DNA of 64,000 nucleotides from Ciona savignyi (taxonomy: Eukaryota > Chordata > Ascidiacea > Phlebobranchia > Cionidae), in the NCBI GenBank assembly GCA_000149265.1, contig CH003035.1:1371246-1435245 (forward strand), given 5' to 3'. Made by a program: the position numbers and the translations under genes. Shown piece after piece: positions 23,801-38,682 of this stretch. The notes under the pieces are model-generated. The model was not told the origin of the DNA and made no database searches. It saw only the letters and a list, made by a program, of their open reading frames with translations. Each line of letters begins with the position of its first letter. Positions within the stretch are counted from its first letter, which is position 1.

Positions 23801-25594
23801 CGTTGGTCTAACGGTTAAGTGCCTTTCAATCGAAAGGTTGAAGGTGCGAAACTGGTCGCTAGCTAGTCGGTTGTCTCCTTGGGAAAGGCACTGTACGGAC
23901 ATTGCCTGAACCCGGCGGATTAATGGGTTCTACCAAATTGAAGGAACGTGTCTATCCTATACAACACACTGCAATAGCTCCGGTAACCCGACGATGGGCG
24001 CGAGGTGATCTGACGATTGTCCGTGTGTTTAACCCACTTGGTTTTCCCATCCACGGGAATAAAGATGAATATCCTATCCTACTTGAGGGTAACTGCGTTT
24101 CACAGTAATGAGAAAGCGCCGGGATACGAGTAACTAATATGGGTGTCCACTTTTTAATAGCTATTTTCCTTTTTGCTTGTTAAACCGTACACAATACAAC
24201 ATATCAAAATACCCACATACAGAAAAGCATCGCAATGGCTTTGCAACATATTATTCGCATATATTACTGCACGTGTTAACTTAAATGAGGTTATATTAGC
24301 ATACTATATGGCGCCATAATACTTCTTTTCATCGGGCAAATGCTACTTTTTAATGATATTACTTCTTTGTTGGCCGAATCCACATACATGCTTACGCGCC
24401 AGCGGACAGGTGTTTCAATATAGGATAGGATAGAATGGGATATTTATGTTTATCCCCGTGAATGGGAAAACCAAGGGGGTTAACACACGGGCAATCGTCA
24501 GATCACCTCGCGCCCATCGTCGGGTTACCAGAGCTATTGCAGTGTTTTGTGTATGATAGACACGTTCCTTCAATTTGGCAGAACCCATTGATCCGCTGGG
24601 TTCAGGCAATGTACGTAAAGTGCCTTGCCCAAGAACACAGCCGACTAGCTAGCGACCAGTTTCGAACCTTACAACCTTTCGATTGAAAGGCGACGCACTT
24701 AACCGTTAGACCAACGGTCGGGCCTGCGTATGCGCCCAAACATATGAGAAACGAGCATCAGTGTGTGGGTGGGCGTGTACAAGGCCGCCTGTGTTCAAGT
24801 GTGTGGGTTGATTACGTCAGCACGAAGCGTTTTCACTTGAGAATAAACGGAGATACTTCACTGTAATTTAAGACCAATAATAATAGGAAATTCAAGTTTA
24901 TCCCCGTGAATGGAACGACTCAAGTAGGGTTATCGAACTGGTTATCGCCATATTACCTCGCGCCCATATCCCTTCTGGTTACCAGAGCTTTCGGTCAGTT
25001 TTCAAACTGAACCCTTCGCATGAACAGCGACGAACTAAACCATCTAGCTATTCGGTCGGATTATAAAGAACAATGTTTAAATACCCTTTTTTGCATTTAC
25101 AGTAAAAAAACCCTACTTACCTAACGTAAAAAGTTTTTGTGACACAAGTAATTTATTGGTAACAAATGTTAAAATCGTGGTACATGAGTTTTTACTAACA
25201 TATTATTACAATTGTTTTTTTAAAAAACATACAAAAATATATTTCTAGCCTTTCTTCTTAAACATTTTTAAGTTCAGCAATAGTGCGTTAAACACCGTGC
25301 ACTTTATGCATTACCGATAAAACTTATCGCCCAAAAAGATGGCGTGACGTTTTTGCAACTCATGCAGCAATTTTCTTTTAATCACTGCATAGCTGCAGTT
25401 TGTCAGAAATTCGACAACAAATTACTGATATTGGCAGTAAAGCGCATTGTGAAACCAGCACAATGCATATTTTAATATTACTAACCTTGGCATAAACCAT
25501 TTGAAAAATAGCAGTTAAAGTCTTCTATCGACTTTGTTCTGACTGTAACAGCGACCAACAACAGATTACCAATAATTATTTGCAAACGTAGCAT
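504..25594 (-). CDS. Multi-MAM-domain extracellular protein (at least 10 MAM domains), 3' end beyond the window
   Basis: Forty exons were joined by splice sites and phase; the visible coding sequence is about 4.47 kb (about 1,490 residues) with no stop. The start ATG at 25594 begins a signal peptide (MLRLQIIIGNLLLVAVTV), so the protein enters the secretory pathway. Every module has the MAM hallmarks in order: an N-terminal F-N-C-x-F segment with a second Cys (e.g. CSFDYPTPLC), a GW or GGxF/Y segment, Y-C-L-x-F-W-Y, a W-Q strand, and a hydrophobic-DDI-x(n)-C end, giving the four family cysteines. MAM domains are extracellular adhesion/oligomerisation modules; no catalytic domain is visible. 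Exon phases repeat 1-1-1-0-1 in each module. A 767-N gap hides the end of MAM4 and the start of MAM5. Whether the C-terminus has a membrane anchor or other domain cannot be seen. No specific orthologue is claimed. Confidence 0.93.
771..1041 (+). repeat. tRNA-derived SINE, diverged
   Basis: Degenerate head and body (GAACCTAGC-type region reads GAGCCCAGCGGATTAATGGG), ending TTCACGGGATAAACATGA with no clean ATCCT tail. Confidence 0.75.
2325..2460. repeat. AT-rich tandem repeat
   Basis: About four copies of a 27-28 bp unit containing TTTTGTTTTTTCCTATAATA, in a MAM intron. Confidence 0.75.
3163..3252 (+). repeat. SINE 3' fragment
   Basis: Only the last about 90 bp (GGTGGGCGCTAGGTGATCTG to GGGATAAACATGAATACCC). 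Confidence 0.75.
3554..3865. mobile_element. hAT-type MITE, 312 bp (GGTGCGCC family, copy 1)
   Basis: Ends CAGTGCTTCTCAAATGG and AACAAGAACCACTG; target duplication CTTTAGGC/CTTTAGAC (7 of 8). About 85% like the copy at 8498 by eye. MAM gene intron. Confidence 0.88.
4506..6578 (-). other. MAM domain 8, with a GC-AG intron
   Basis: Starts in exon 6446-6578, then 6195-6305 (GYTYGHPVTTNG, ENWKFGRRFKKRY, VSDHTSK), 5455-5541 (GGNFAYIEDVPY, LLITPAVSAQ), 5199-5392 (FCLDFWYYLYGTK, IKWYTQ, SWTQSL) and 4506-4584 (IGFQGTGS, LLDDIFLYPGPC). The donor after exon 6195-6305 reads AAAG/GCAAGT. Confidence 0.87.
6688..6933 (+). repeat. tRNA-derived SINE
   Basis: 5'-truncated head and ATCCTATCC tail; ends about 35 bp from the donor of exon 6969-7150. 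Confidence 0.85.
7435..7734 (-). repeat. tRNA-derived SINE filling a MAM intron
   Basis: Full-length. It occupies 300 of the 358 bp between exons 7756-7854 and 7314-7397. Confidence 0.9.
8498..8855. mobile_element. hAT-type MITE, 358 bp (GGTGCGCC family, copy 2)
   Basis: Ends CAGTGCTACTCAAATGG and GATCGAGAACCACTG; duplication TATTATAC/CATTATAC. It ends 25 bp from the donor side of exon 8880-9006. Confidence 0.88.
9150..9472 (+). repeat. tRNA-derived SINE
   Basis: Full-length with an interrupted ATCCT tail; close to the donor of exon 9509-9687. Confidence 0.85.
9757..10037 (-). repeat. tRNA-derived SINE
   Basis: Full body and head, little tail. Confidence 0.85.
10453..10690. mobile_element. 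Short hAT-like MITE, 238 bp (GCTTGGATC family, copy 1)
   Basis: Ends AGGGTGCCTCTAAATAC and GTATTTAGAGGTACCG with 8-bp duplication AAGTTTAC. Subterminal GGATCGCTTGGATC repeats; the interior contains CCCCAGAACTAACTTTAACC. Confidence 0.85.
11815..11955 (+). repeat. Interspersed repeat, TTTAGTTTATT / GACGGCAAAACG family, copy 1
   Basis: TTAGTTTATTCATATTTTGC, then AAGACGGCAAAACG, AGTCGTTAAAACACG and AAAAAGGATATAATTTG. Same modules at 19395-19556 (inverted) and 28216-28375. Confidence 0.7.
12547..12836 (-). repeat. tRNA-derived SINE, diverged
   Basis: Recognisable throughout, with several small deletions. Confidence 0.8.
13030..13294 (+). repeat. tRNA-derived SINE
   Basis: Near-consensus, with an internal deletion of the CTTGGGCAAGGCACTT segment and tail TATCCTATCCTATCCT. 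Confidence 0.9.
13573..13845. repeat. About 21-bp minisatellite in a MAM intron
   Basis: About 13 copies of a unit like AAATTGGTAGTCAAAAACTA, some shortened, within intron 13451-13902. Confidence 0.9.
14555..15321. other. Assembly gap (767 N)
   Basis: A run of N inside the MAM gene. Open frames crossing it are artefacts. Confidence 1.
15424..15710 (-). other. MAM domain 4, interrupted by the assembly gap
   Basis: Only the start is visible: CTFDDQPFCL at the end of exon 15587-15710 and exon 15424-15495 (GWRVRYGNWRVV). By analogy with the other modules, three more exons (SP segment, YCLxFW segment, DDI segment fused to the MAM5 start) should lie in the N run or in unrecognised flanking sequence. 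Confidence 0.8.
15587..16852 (-). other. MAM domain 3
   Basis: Exons 16799-16852 (separate linker exon, SFNCSFDRSKTSCN), 16645-16737 (GWSQNFDLGGKW), 16403-16477 (NWLAVHES, LVSPSVTLN), 15866-16032 (YCLHFAFHLRGGKLNIY, TWRQQM) and 15587-15710 (FRFESAG, AIDDIALYTGRCP, then the MAM4 start CTFDDQPFCL). Confidence 0.9.
16150..16212. repeat. Small inverted repeat
   Basis: GTTAGTTTAGTTTAAACTAC near 16150 is mirrored by TAGTTTACTTTAAACTAAC near 16192; it can form a hairpin. Confidence 0.6.
17805..17842. repeat. (TA)n microsatellite next to a donor site
   Basis: About 17 TA units, starting 7 bp behind the donor of exon 17849-18036 on the minus strand. Confidence 0.9.
18061..18341 (+). repeat. tRNA-derived SINE
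   Basis: Full-length; the tail is short (ATCATATCCCATCCT). Confidence 0.88.
18968..19245 (+). repeat. Old SINE fragments
   Basis: A body fragment at 18968-19018 (CAATAGCTCTAGTAACCC) and a degenerate head at 19126-19245 (GGTTAGAATGTCGGCTTTCA). Confidence 0.55.
19395..19556 (-). repeat. Interspersed repeat, same family, copy 2
   Basis: Inverted copy: TATATCCTTTTTTTCAATGA, CGTTTTGCCGTCTTTTCC, ATGAATAAACTAAACTAAAC. Confidence 0.7.
20365..22262. repeat. Foldback relative of the tandem-unit element (copy A), with a nested SINE
   Basis: The left arm (20365 to about 21425) has three units like copy B. The terminal block GGACCCTGTAGCATGAATAT (about 21740) follows, and then two units in inverted orientation (about 21900-22200). 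The outer ends are inverted versions of each other (AAATGGGACAC at 20378; GTGTCCCATTT at 22231). A minus-strand SINE (21424-21725) is inserted inside. It lies in an intron of the MAM gene. Confidence 0.75.
21424..21725 (-). repeat. tRNA-derived SINE nested in the foldback element
   Basis: Full-length, interrupting the region after the left arm of copy A; the uninterrupted equivalent is at about 44250 in copy B. Confidence 0.9.
22449..22735 (-). repeat. tRNA-derived SINE
   Basis: Full-length; starts 12 bp upstream of the acceptor of exon 22348-22437. Confidence 0.88.
23045..23119 (-). pseudogene. Duplicate of MAM1 exon 2 (alternative or decayed exon)
   Basis: This stretch lies in a segment duplicated from 23.55-24.3 kb. 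It begins like the accepted exon 23666-23740 (acceptor, then GWxQ) and, using the donor AACG/GTATTT, is also 75 nt and phase 1-1, so it could be spliced in. Its peptide (GWQHLSITERTIVYNM) lacks the DW core of the other copy, and the donor homologous to that of the other copy would break frame. Either a mutually exclusive exon or a dead copy. Confidence 0.5.
23486..23504. repeat. (TA)n microsatellite
   Basis: About nine TA units between the two copies of the segmental duplication. Confidence 0.8.
23791..24082 (+). repeat. tRNA-derived SINE inserted into one duplicate
   Basis: Splits CGTTACTTT/CACAGTAATG, which is continuous in the other duplicate at about 23160. Confidence 0.9.
24420..24724 (-). 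repeat. tRNA-derived SINE
   Basis: Full-length, near-consensus. Confidence 0.9.
24893..25062 (-). repeat. SINE, internally deleted
   Basis: The tail-side body is joined directly to the tRNA-like head; the middle third is missing. Confidence 0.75.
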
Positions 25595-25636
25595 AATGCA
25601 TTTACTGCTGGTAAAAAGTCAAAGTTTATTTCACAG

Positions 25637-25644
25637 CATTTATA
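25637..25644 (-). promoter_or_regulatory. Candidate TATA box of the MAM gene
   Basis: TATAAATG on the minus strand, 43-50 bp upstream of the start ATG at 25594. Motif match and spacing only. Confidence 0.35.
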
Positions 25645-26421
25645 CAAAGCACACCTCTGAGCGTAGAAATATGCTATTATAAATGATATATAATCCGATA
25701 TACGCTTAATGTGTAGGTGTATAGCCTTGGGCTCTTTCACACAATTTCATTTAATTAATCTGATTCGTGCAAAGGTGTACCTATCGTCGATTTCTAAATT
25801 TAAAGGGAATTTTTAAGGTTTTAACTTTGCTGAACCTCACAATTACCAAACACTTTTCTCCAAAGATATTTTGTGGTGTCAAAACCTTGTCCAGCAAAAT
25901 TACTAAAAAATTAAGCGCTTTTTAAAACAGTTATTGTGAATGTGACATATTCCAATTCCGATTTCCTAACCGAGGCAAAACAACGTGATTTACCATGCAC
26001 TTTTGGCGTATACAACAATAAAGCACAGTAGTAAATTGCCTAAGCTGTAAACAACTAAGTCAAGAAAACAAACAGCCGCCGTTTCAAATTTAATCCAAAC
26101 ATTTGTGATCACATTACTTTAATGCATGTGTTTACCATTATTAGATAAGTATATGCCGCTGGAACGGGTTTTGGTCGAACTGATATTCTATTGCCGACGT
26201 GGTAAAGAGATAATGACATAGGCGTGGTTTATAATATTTTCTACACTTTTGCGTGTTTGTTTACCTAAACTTTATTAAATGACCTGAGTTTTACCGTAAC
26301 ATTATCACTTAAATACGTGGCTTGTCATAACACAGGCTCTAATATTATGGTGTGACAAAATTTGCCTGCTTAAGTATGTAATAATGCATGCGTAATTTAT
26401 AAACAAACTGCATTTTCAAGC

Positions 26422-26429
26422 TATATATA
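26422..26429 (+). promoter_or_regulatory. Candidate TATA element of the Ly6-sushi-VWA gene
   Basis: TATATATA about 90 bp before the ATG at 26518. An acceptor-like TTTCTGTGCAG also lies at about 26474-26484, so a 5' UTR intron or trans-splice acceptor is an alternative. Confidence 0.3.
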
Positions 26430-26517
26430 TAGTTTTCGAATTTTTGAAAGACACTCAAGTTAAGTTTGAAATTGTTTCTGTGCAGAAAAGTGAACTGCAA
26501 AGGATAGCTTCTGAAAA

Positions 26518-33733
<7,216 letters not shown>

Positions 33734-33824
33734 TATAATATATACTTATTTCCTTATATATACAAATATATATGCGTTGAATTACGTGATTAAACTGAAA
33801 ATTGTTTATCGCAAACGTTTGCCA

Positions 33825-33830
33825 AATAAA
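33825..33830 (+). terminator. Polyadenylation signal AATAAA of the Ly6-sushi-VWA gene
   Basis: Canonical hexamer about 92 bp after the TAA at 33733. Confidence 0.5.
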
Positions 33831-33988
33831 TTATCACATATCACCTTATCACAGAAGTGGTCATCATAGCTTAAAGGGTAGTAACAGTTGACTGTAGAGC
33901 AGGATCTTTATCGTCACTAGGGGTATAAACACAATGTTGCTTGGTGTGTAAACTTGACCCTTGAGTTATTGCGAATTATAATTGCGAA

Positions 33989-34262
33989 TTTGTCCGGCCG
34001 GTTAGATTCGCGGATAATTGCGTCGCCTTTCAATCGAAAGGTTGTAGGTGTGAAACTGGTCGTAACCGAAAGGTTGTAGGTGCGAAAGTTTTTTTACGGA
34101 AATTTCCTGAACCCAGCGGCTTAATGGGTTCTACCAAATTAAAGGGACGTGTCTATCGCATATACAACACACTGCAATAGCTCTGGTAACCCGACGGTGG
34201 GCACGAGATGATCTGACGATTGCCGGTGTGTTAACCCCCTTGGTTTTCCCATTCACGCAGTA
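33989..34262 (+). repeat. tRNA-derived SINE
   Basis: Contains a partial duplication of the box-B region (CGAAAGGTTGTAGGTG twice); tail lost after CCATTCACG. Confidence 0.82.
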
Positions 34263-37200
34263 TACAGGAGGGGGTTCTAACAGAAAACAGTTTTAAATAA
34301 TAATATTACAACAACGTACAGATTTCTATCAAACTATATGTTCTCTATTTCAGTATTAAAGCATAGGTGTTTTTTAAACTTGCCCATGTACCTCCAGCTG
34401 GGTGGTTAATTAAGACGTTCATATCGTTTATTTACGGGAAAGCCACTGGGAGGGAAAGTTGGGTGATGAAAAACTATTTAGCAAAATTTATGAATAATTG
34501 TTCCAACTCTAATCTTGTCCTCTACACTGATCTTGACCCCATAAAAAACTGTAAAATGTTAGGTCAGTCGAGAAAAGTTTTTCGTTTCCGTGACAACGGT
34601 TGGTCTTAACCAGTATTTGGTTTAAAGTCGGAACGGATGACCGGTTCCACGATTAAAAAGAACCAAATAATTTTAAAATTTGATAAGCAACACGAAGTCT
34701 AAGTTTTTTGTTATGTTATACCTTTAAACAGTAATCTTAGCGATTTTAGCATTTTTTTAAATATGTTTTAATCTGTATTGCCCCTATTTTAAATTACTTT
34801 GCTTTTGCAAAGAATGTTTCTTTTTCAACGAATGTTATCCAAATTTTTAAGTTCGTGTATAATTGGACAGGCTTGCCTAAAAATAAATTATAAGTTTTAA
34901 ATAACAAATTGGCTAATTTAGTCTCTCATTTAAAAACCCACTTGAAGAAAAAAACTTACAAGTGTGTTTTCGGAACCAATATAAGAGTTCAAATCGTGAT
35001 GGGGGATCAAAGACACAATTTAAAAAAAATGAAAATGGTGCTTTTAATGTAAATTGGTGGTTTTAGACCGAAACCGACTTGCAATATGGAGGAGACCTCC
35101 ACTTTCAAGTATAGTACCCGTATTTAGTAGGATGCTTAAATATACCTTAAGAGTCTATCCTGAGCGTGTAATCCACGTGTTCGGGGAGTTTTAATTCCGT
35201 TATTCAAATGTTTTCAATTTACTTCATACACTCCATACAACGGATGAAATCGGGCTAGATAACCGAACTACTGCCGAGCATCTCGATTTCCTGCAAGGCG
35301 ACAGATTGTTTCTGTTTGAATTGTCAAATTACGAGAGTAAAATGATTCTAGTAAGCACAGCAAAGTAAACACAGCGGGAAGTCTCACCTTATTCAATAAA
35401 AACTGTACATAAAGCCTTGAAATATAAAAAGTAAAAGTAGGTCTTTATACCGTATACCACAGGCTATAAAGTTACCATCAGCCAAACTCTGGTCTGCGGT
35501 ATTCTGTCGAATGTCCGTATTCTAACGCCTCTACATTTTCAACTTTTTTTAATGAAATAAATACGCATATCCTGATCTCACAACAAAACGGTCAAGTACG
35601 CCAAGACAATGAACGCAATGTTAAGTTACTTAACAAAACAGATTTAAATGGTTTAGTTAACGCCAACTGAAGACGGGGCAACAAAATATAGTACACAACC
35701 TTACTTCCCGACCCCAAATCACGCTGTGCATTAAAATCGTGGTTGTCTGGTAGTGAGTGCGTATTTAAACCAGAAACTTCGTTAATGTAGCGCAGTGAGC
35801 CGGTAATTCTTCATTTAAAACCTGAAAAATATTCGGTATTTAATGGTCAAATTTTTATCATGAACTTTGTTACAGGGATTAACAGATCCAAACTAGTCGG
35901 TTATCCGTTCAGTCAGATTAATGTATTTGAGGTAAATCGAAGGCTTTATCTTTATTTTCTATTTCTAAGCTATTCCTGTTAATTAAAATGAATAATCCTT
36001 TATAGGCCGTATCAGTCTTAAGGCAAGCAGAATTCCTGCGGTTTGATTGTGAGGTTTGTTATCCTGTCATCAAGGAAATGACGCAATAAAAAACAGAAAC
36101 CATAAAATGTTAAAAATTACACCGAGTGTAAATATAGTCTTTAGCTTTTATAGCGACCACGTCTGCTGAAAACATATGTAAAATAATGTAATTTGTCTAG
36201 AGTCAACGAAAATAATCAAGATTTTTGCTTCAGTCTTCAGAAATGGATCACATTCAAAATTTAAAAATGCTTTTGCAAGTGTGTATCTTATTGGTATCCG
36301 AACAGTGTTCATAGCGCTATAGTTTATCAGTCATGCGCTCTGATTTAACCAAAATTACTGCTACACGCAATCTGTTGTGTAATGAGAGTATGTTTACAGT
36401 CTACAGGAAGTTTTAGGTAGTTAGTAATCAACTTGCGTTGTTAAACACGACGTACCGTGAGCCATCATTTGTGTGCATTTTGCGCAACACAGTAGGCCCT
36501 TATTGTCTGATGTACCGTCCGGTTCTTTGTTCGCATCAAGATACCATTATCAAATATAAGCTAATTTTATAACGTTAATCGAAACCAACACGCATATGGG
36601 CGGTATTTGGAAACCTAAATGGAGATATTTATACGCGAGAAAAATACAGAATAATGAGTACAATGCAGTCTTTATTCATATTATTAAACCCCTCGGCCAA
36701 TTGACTTATAGCGATCAAGCGGCAGCTTTAGATCTTACCACCGTTCGTCTGATCATCCGTTAGGATAATTGAACGTGTCATACCTACGCTTTACTATATA
36801 TCAGACCAAATTTTAAAAATTTACTTATAATTCACAAGTAGGGTATTTAGTTGATACGATGGTCCGCATATCCAATATATCTATAATATACTACTATAGT
36901 CATACTTTTGCTTTCATATGTACTCAAAATATATGTATATATATTTCACAGGGATTTACAATTAAGTGGAAGGTATGCCCTCACCCGTGAAACTTAAGGC
37001 CAATGCACACTTACGGCGATGGCAAGCGATGAGAGCGATGCGAGCGATTATTTTGACGTCACGTCCTGTATCGCCGGCCTATCGCTCGCAATCGCCCGAG
37101 TAGAAACTTGTTCTAGTAATTATATCGGGGTAAAATTTAATAATTATGAAACAACACGTGGTAGATTCTGAATATGCAGAAGTTTTGGTGATATGCGCAA

Positions 37201-38682
37201 GGTTATATCCTCAAGGTTGTAAAAATAACAAAATCAATTTTTTCAGAAATTTACCTTCTTTCCAGACTATAGCGCTTGACATGCTCAATATAGATATTTG
37301 GTAAAATGTTTTAATCCTAGTTGAGTGTCTAGCTGTTTTAAACGTGTTAATAATTACATTATTGCGTATGATATATATGTAGCGTATAAATGAGACGGTC
37401 ACTATAGTTCAGTAGGGAATTGGAATTACTGGGGATATCCAGAAAAAAGATTAAAGTTAGGTATATTCTATTTAAGGATAGCTTTCGGAGTAAACTAAAT
37501 TATTTTAACTAAAATCGTAGTGTTTCTTTATCGGCCCGCCGAAAATGCTGAAACTGGACTTATTTGTACATTTTCCCGATAGCGGGGATTTTCTTTGGGG
37601 TTTTTGTAAAATTAAAAAACGAAACAAATTATAAGCATGTCAGTTCTTTAAGTTTTAACATGATTAGATATTCCTTGTACCTATTACCTGGCGCACGGGC
37701 ATGCTTTTCGCTAGCTTAACGCAGAAAAAAAACCAACAAACAAAAGTTTTAAATGTGTTCCCTTCGGATTCGAAAGCGGATACCCTTCAGATTCGAAGGA
37801 AACACATAGTTATATTAAAATTATATTATTGACAAGAATCGTTTATCGCCAACAAGCCCATTAGAAAAAACTAGAACCTTTACAACAAATAGTTGTAAAA
37901 AGAACAACAACTAAAAAAGGCAATAAGAGGCGTTAAAAACCCTTTAGCAGTGAAGACACAAACCAAGATGCACAAAAAAACAACAAATTAAGATCAAATG
38001 AGATTCAACTAAGAAATTACCGCATATCACAGTTTGAAACATTTTTATACTAAACCAATTACAACACGGTCATGCTTAAACCGTAAAGTACTATGCTAAA
38101 TTACTATTATTTACATCAACAAACGGGCGCGCCGCGCCCACTGCCTTATCACAAATCTATTACTTTCTACCAAGCTGTATTTGTATTTTTGTTGTTACCC
38201 CACTATGTGGATAACAAGTTTAGAACTTATATTTCGGGATTCATTAGTTTCTACGATCGGAAACAAACCATTTATAAAATAGTAACCATGCGACCCAGAG
38301 CCAACGTTTTTGTATGCAAAAAACCTGGTGTTTAATTAAATGTGTTACAAACAGTAGTAGTAGTAAACACGTGGTTAACACTAGGTTATTTAAAATTAAC
38401 CGCGTTCAAAGTAGCACACGCATGTAATAGTCAACAAACCATTTGAGATAGCGATTTACGCGTTAATTTTTTTATTTGATTATGTTGCTGCTAGGTCCTA
38501 TCTAGCCTGTAGGTAAATAAAACTTCAATTGTCCTAAGGTAAATTTCTAGGAAACTTAAAGCCCAGAGGCGAATTTAACGTTTCTTGGTTTTTCAGATGG
38601 TTAAACAAGCTCTGTTGTTCATTTGCGTTTAAGCGCCGCAAAGGATTTTTTGTAAGATTGGTACTTGCAAAATTTGTTTAAA
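34263..38682. other. Gene-poor intergenic region
   Basis: Between the VWA gene and gephyrin. I see no convincing exons: frames are short, lack splice-flanked homology and have no family motifs. Notable items are a GC-richer hairpin with TGACGTCA near 37 kb and a small inverted repeat near 37.76-37.81 kb. Confidence 0.5.
37002..37105. repeat. GC-richer hairpin enclosing a CRE palindrome
   Basis: GCGATGCGAGCGAT (about 37035-37048) pairs with the inverted ATCGCTCGCAATCGC (about 37081-37095); the loop contains a perfect TGACGTCA at 37054-37061. The block is preceded by GGCCAATGCACACTTACGG and several GCGATG repeats, like the end of a short interspersed element. Confidence 0.5.

Larger units (their letters stand above)
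22960..24310. repeat. Local segmental duplication containing MAM exon 2
   Basis: 22960-23370 and 23545-24310 align over exon and intron sequence (e.g. TGCTCGTTACTTT, CACAGTAATGA, AAAGCGCCGG). The second copy is longer because of the SINE 23791-24082. Confidence 0.85.
19572..25594 (-). other. MAM domain 1 with signal peptide (5 exons)
   Basis: Exons: 25486-25594 (signal peptide, then FNCYFSNGLCQ), 23666-23740 (GWEQSRTDQLDWGF), 22348-22437 (GGTYAYPNDHH, ending SPWINLK), 20147-20328 (YCLDFWYY, NWHQGKV) and 19572-19707 (LDNITLSEGACP). The last exon also starts MAM2 (FNCSFDYPTPLCE). Junction phases are 1,1,1,0. A second possible form of the second exon lies at 23045-23119. Confidence 0.9.
25595..26517. 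promoter_or_regulatory. Shared intergenic region of a divergent gene pair
   Basis: About 0.92 kb separates the start codons of the MAM gene (minus) and the Ly6-sushi-VWA gene (plus). It holds no recognised repeat, unlike most non-coding stretches here, and both flanks have TATA-like motifs. It may be a bidirectional promoter region; no specific factor sites are claimed. Confidence 0.5.

Noticed and set aside
24420..24724. SINE heads as functional tRNA genes
   Set aside because: The head lacks a convincing seven-pair acceptor stem and is followed by the conserved SINE body, so it is a tRNA-derived repeat.
34367..34609. 80-codon frame after the VWA gene
   Set aside because: No signal, motif or splice support; chance frame in AT-rich DNA.
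37760..37812. Possible small transposon (CCCTTCGGATTCGA and CCCTTCAGATTCGA with GTGTT flanks)
   Set aside because: Too short, and only a direct repeat with a weak inverted end; no target duplication.
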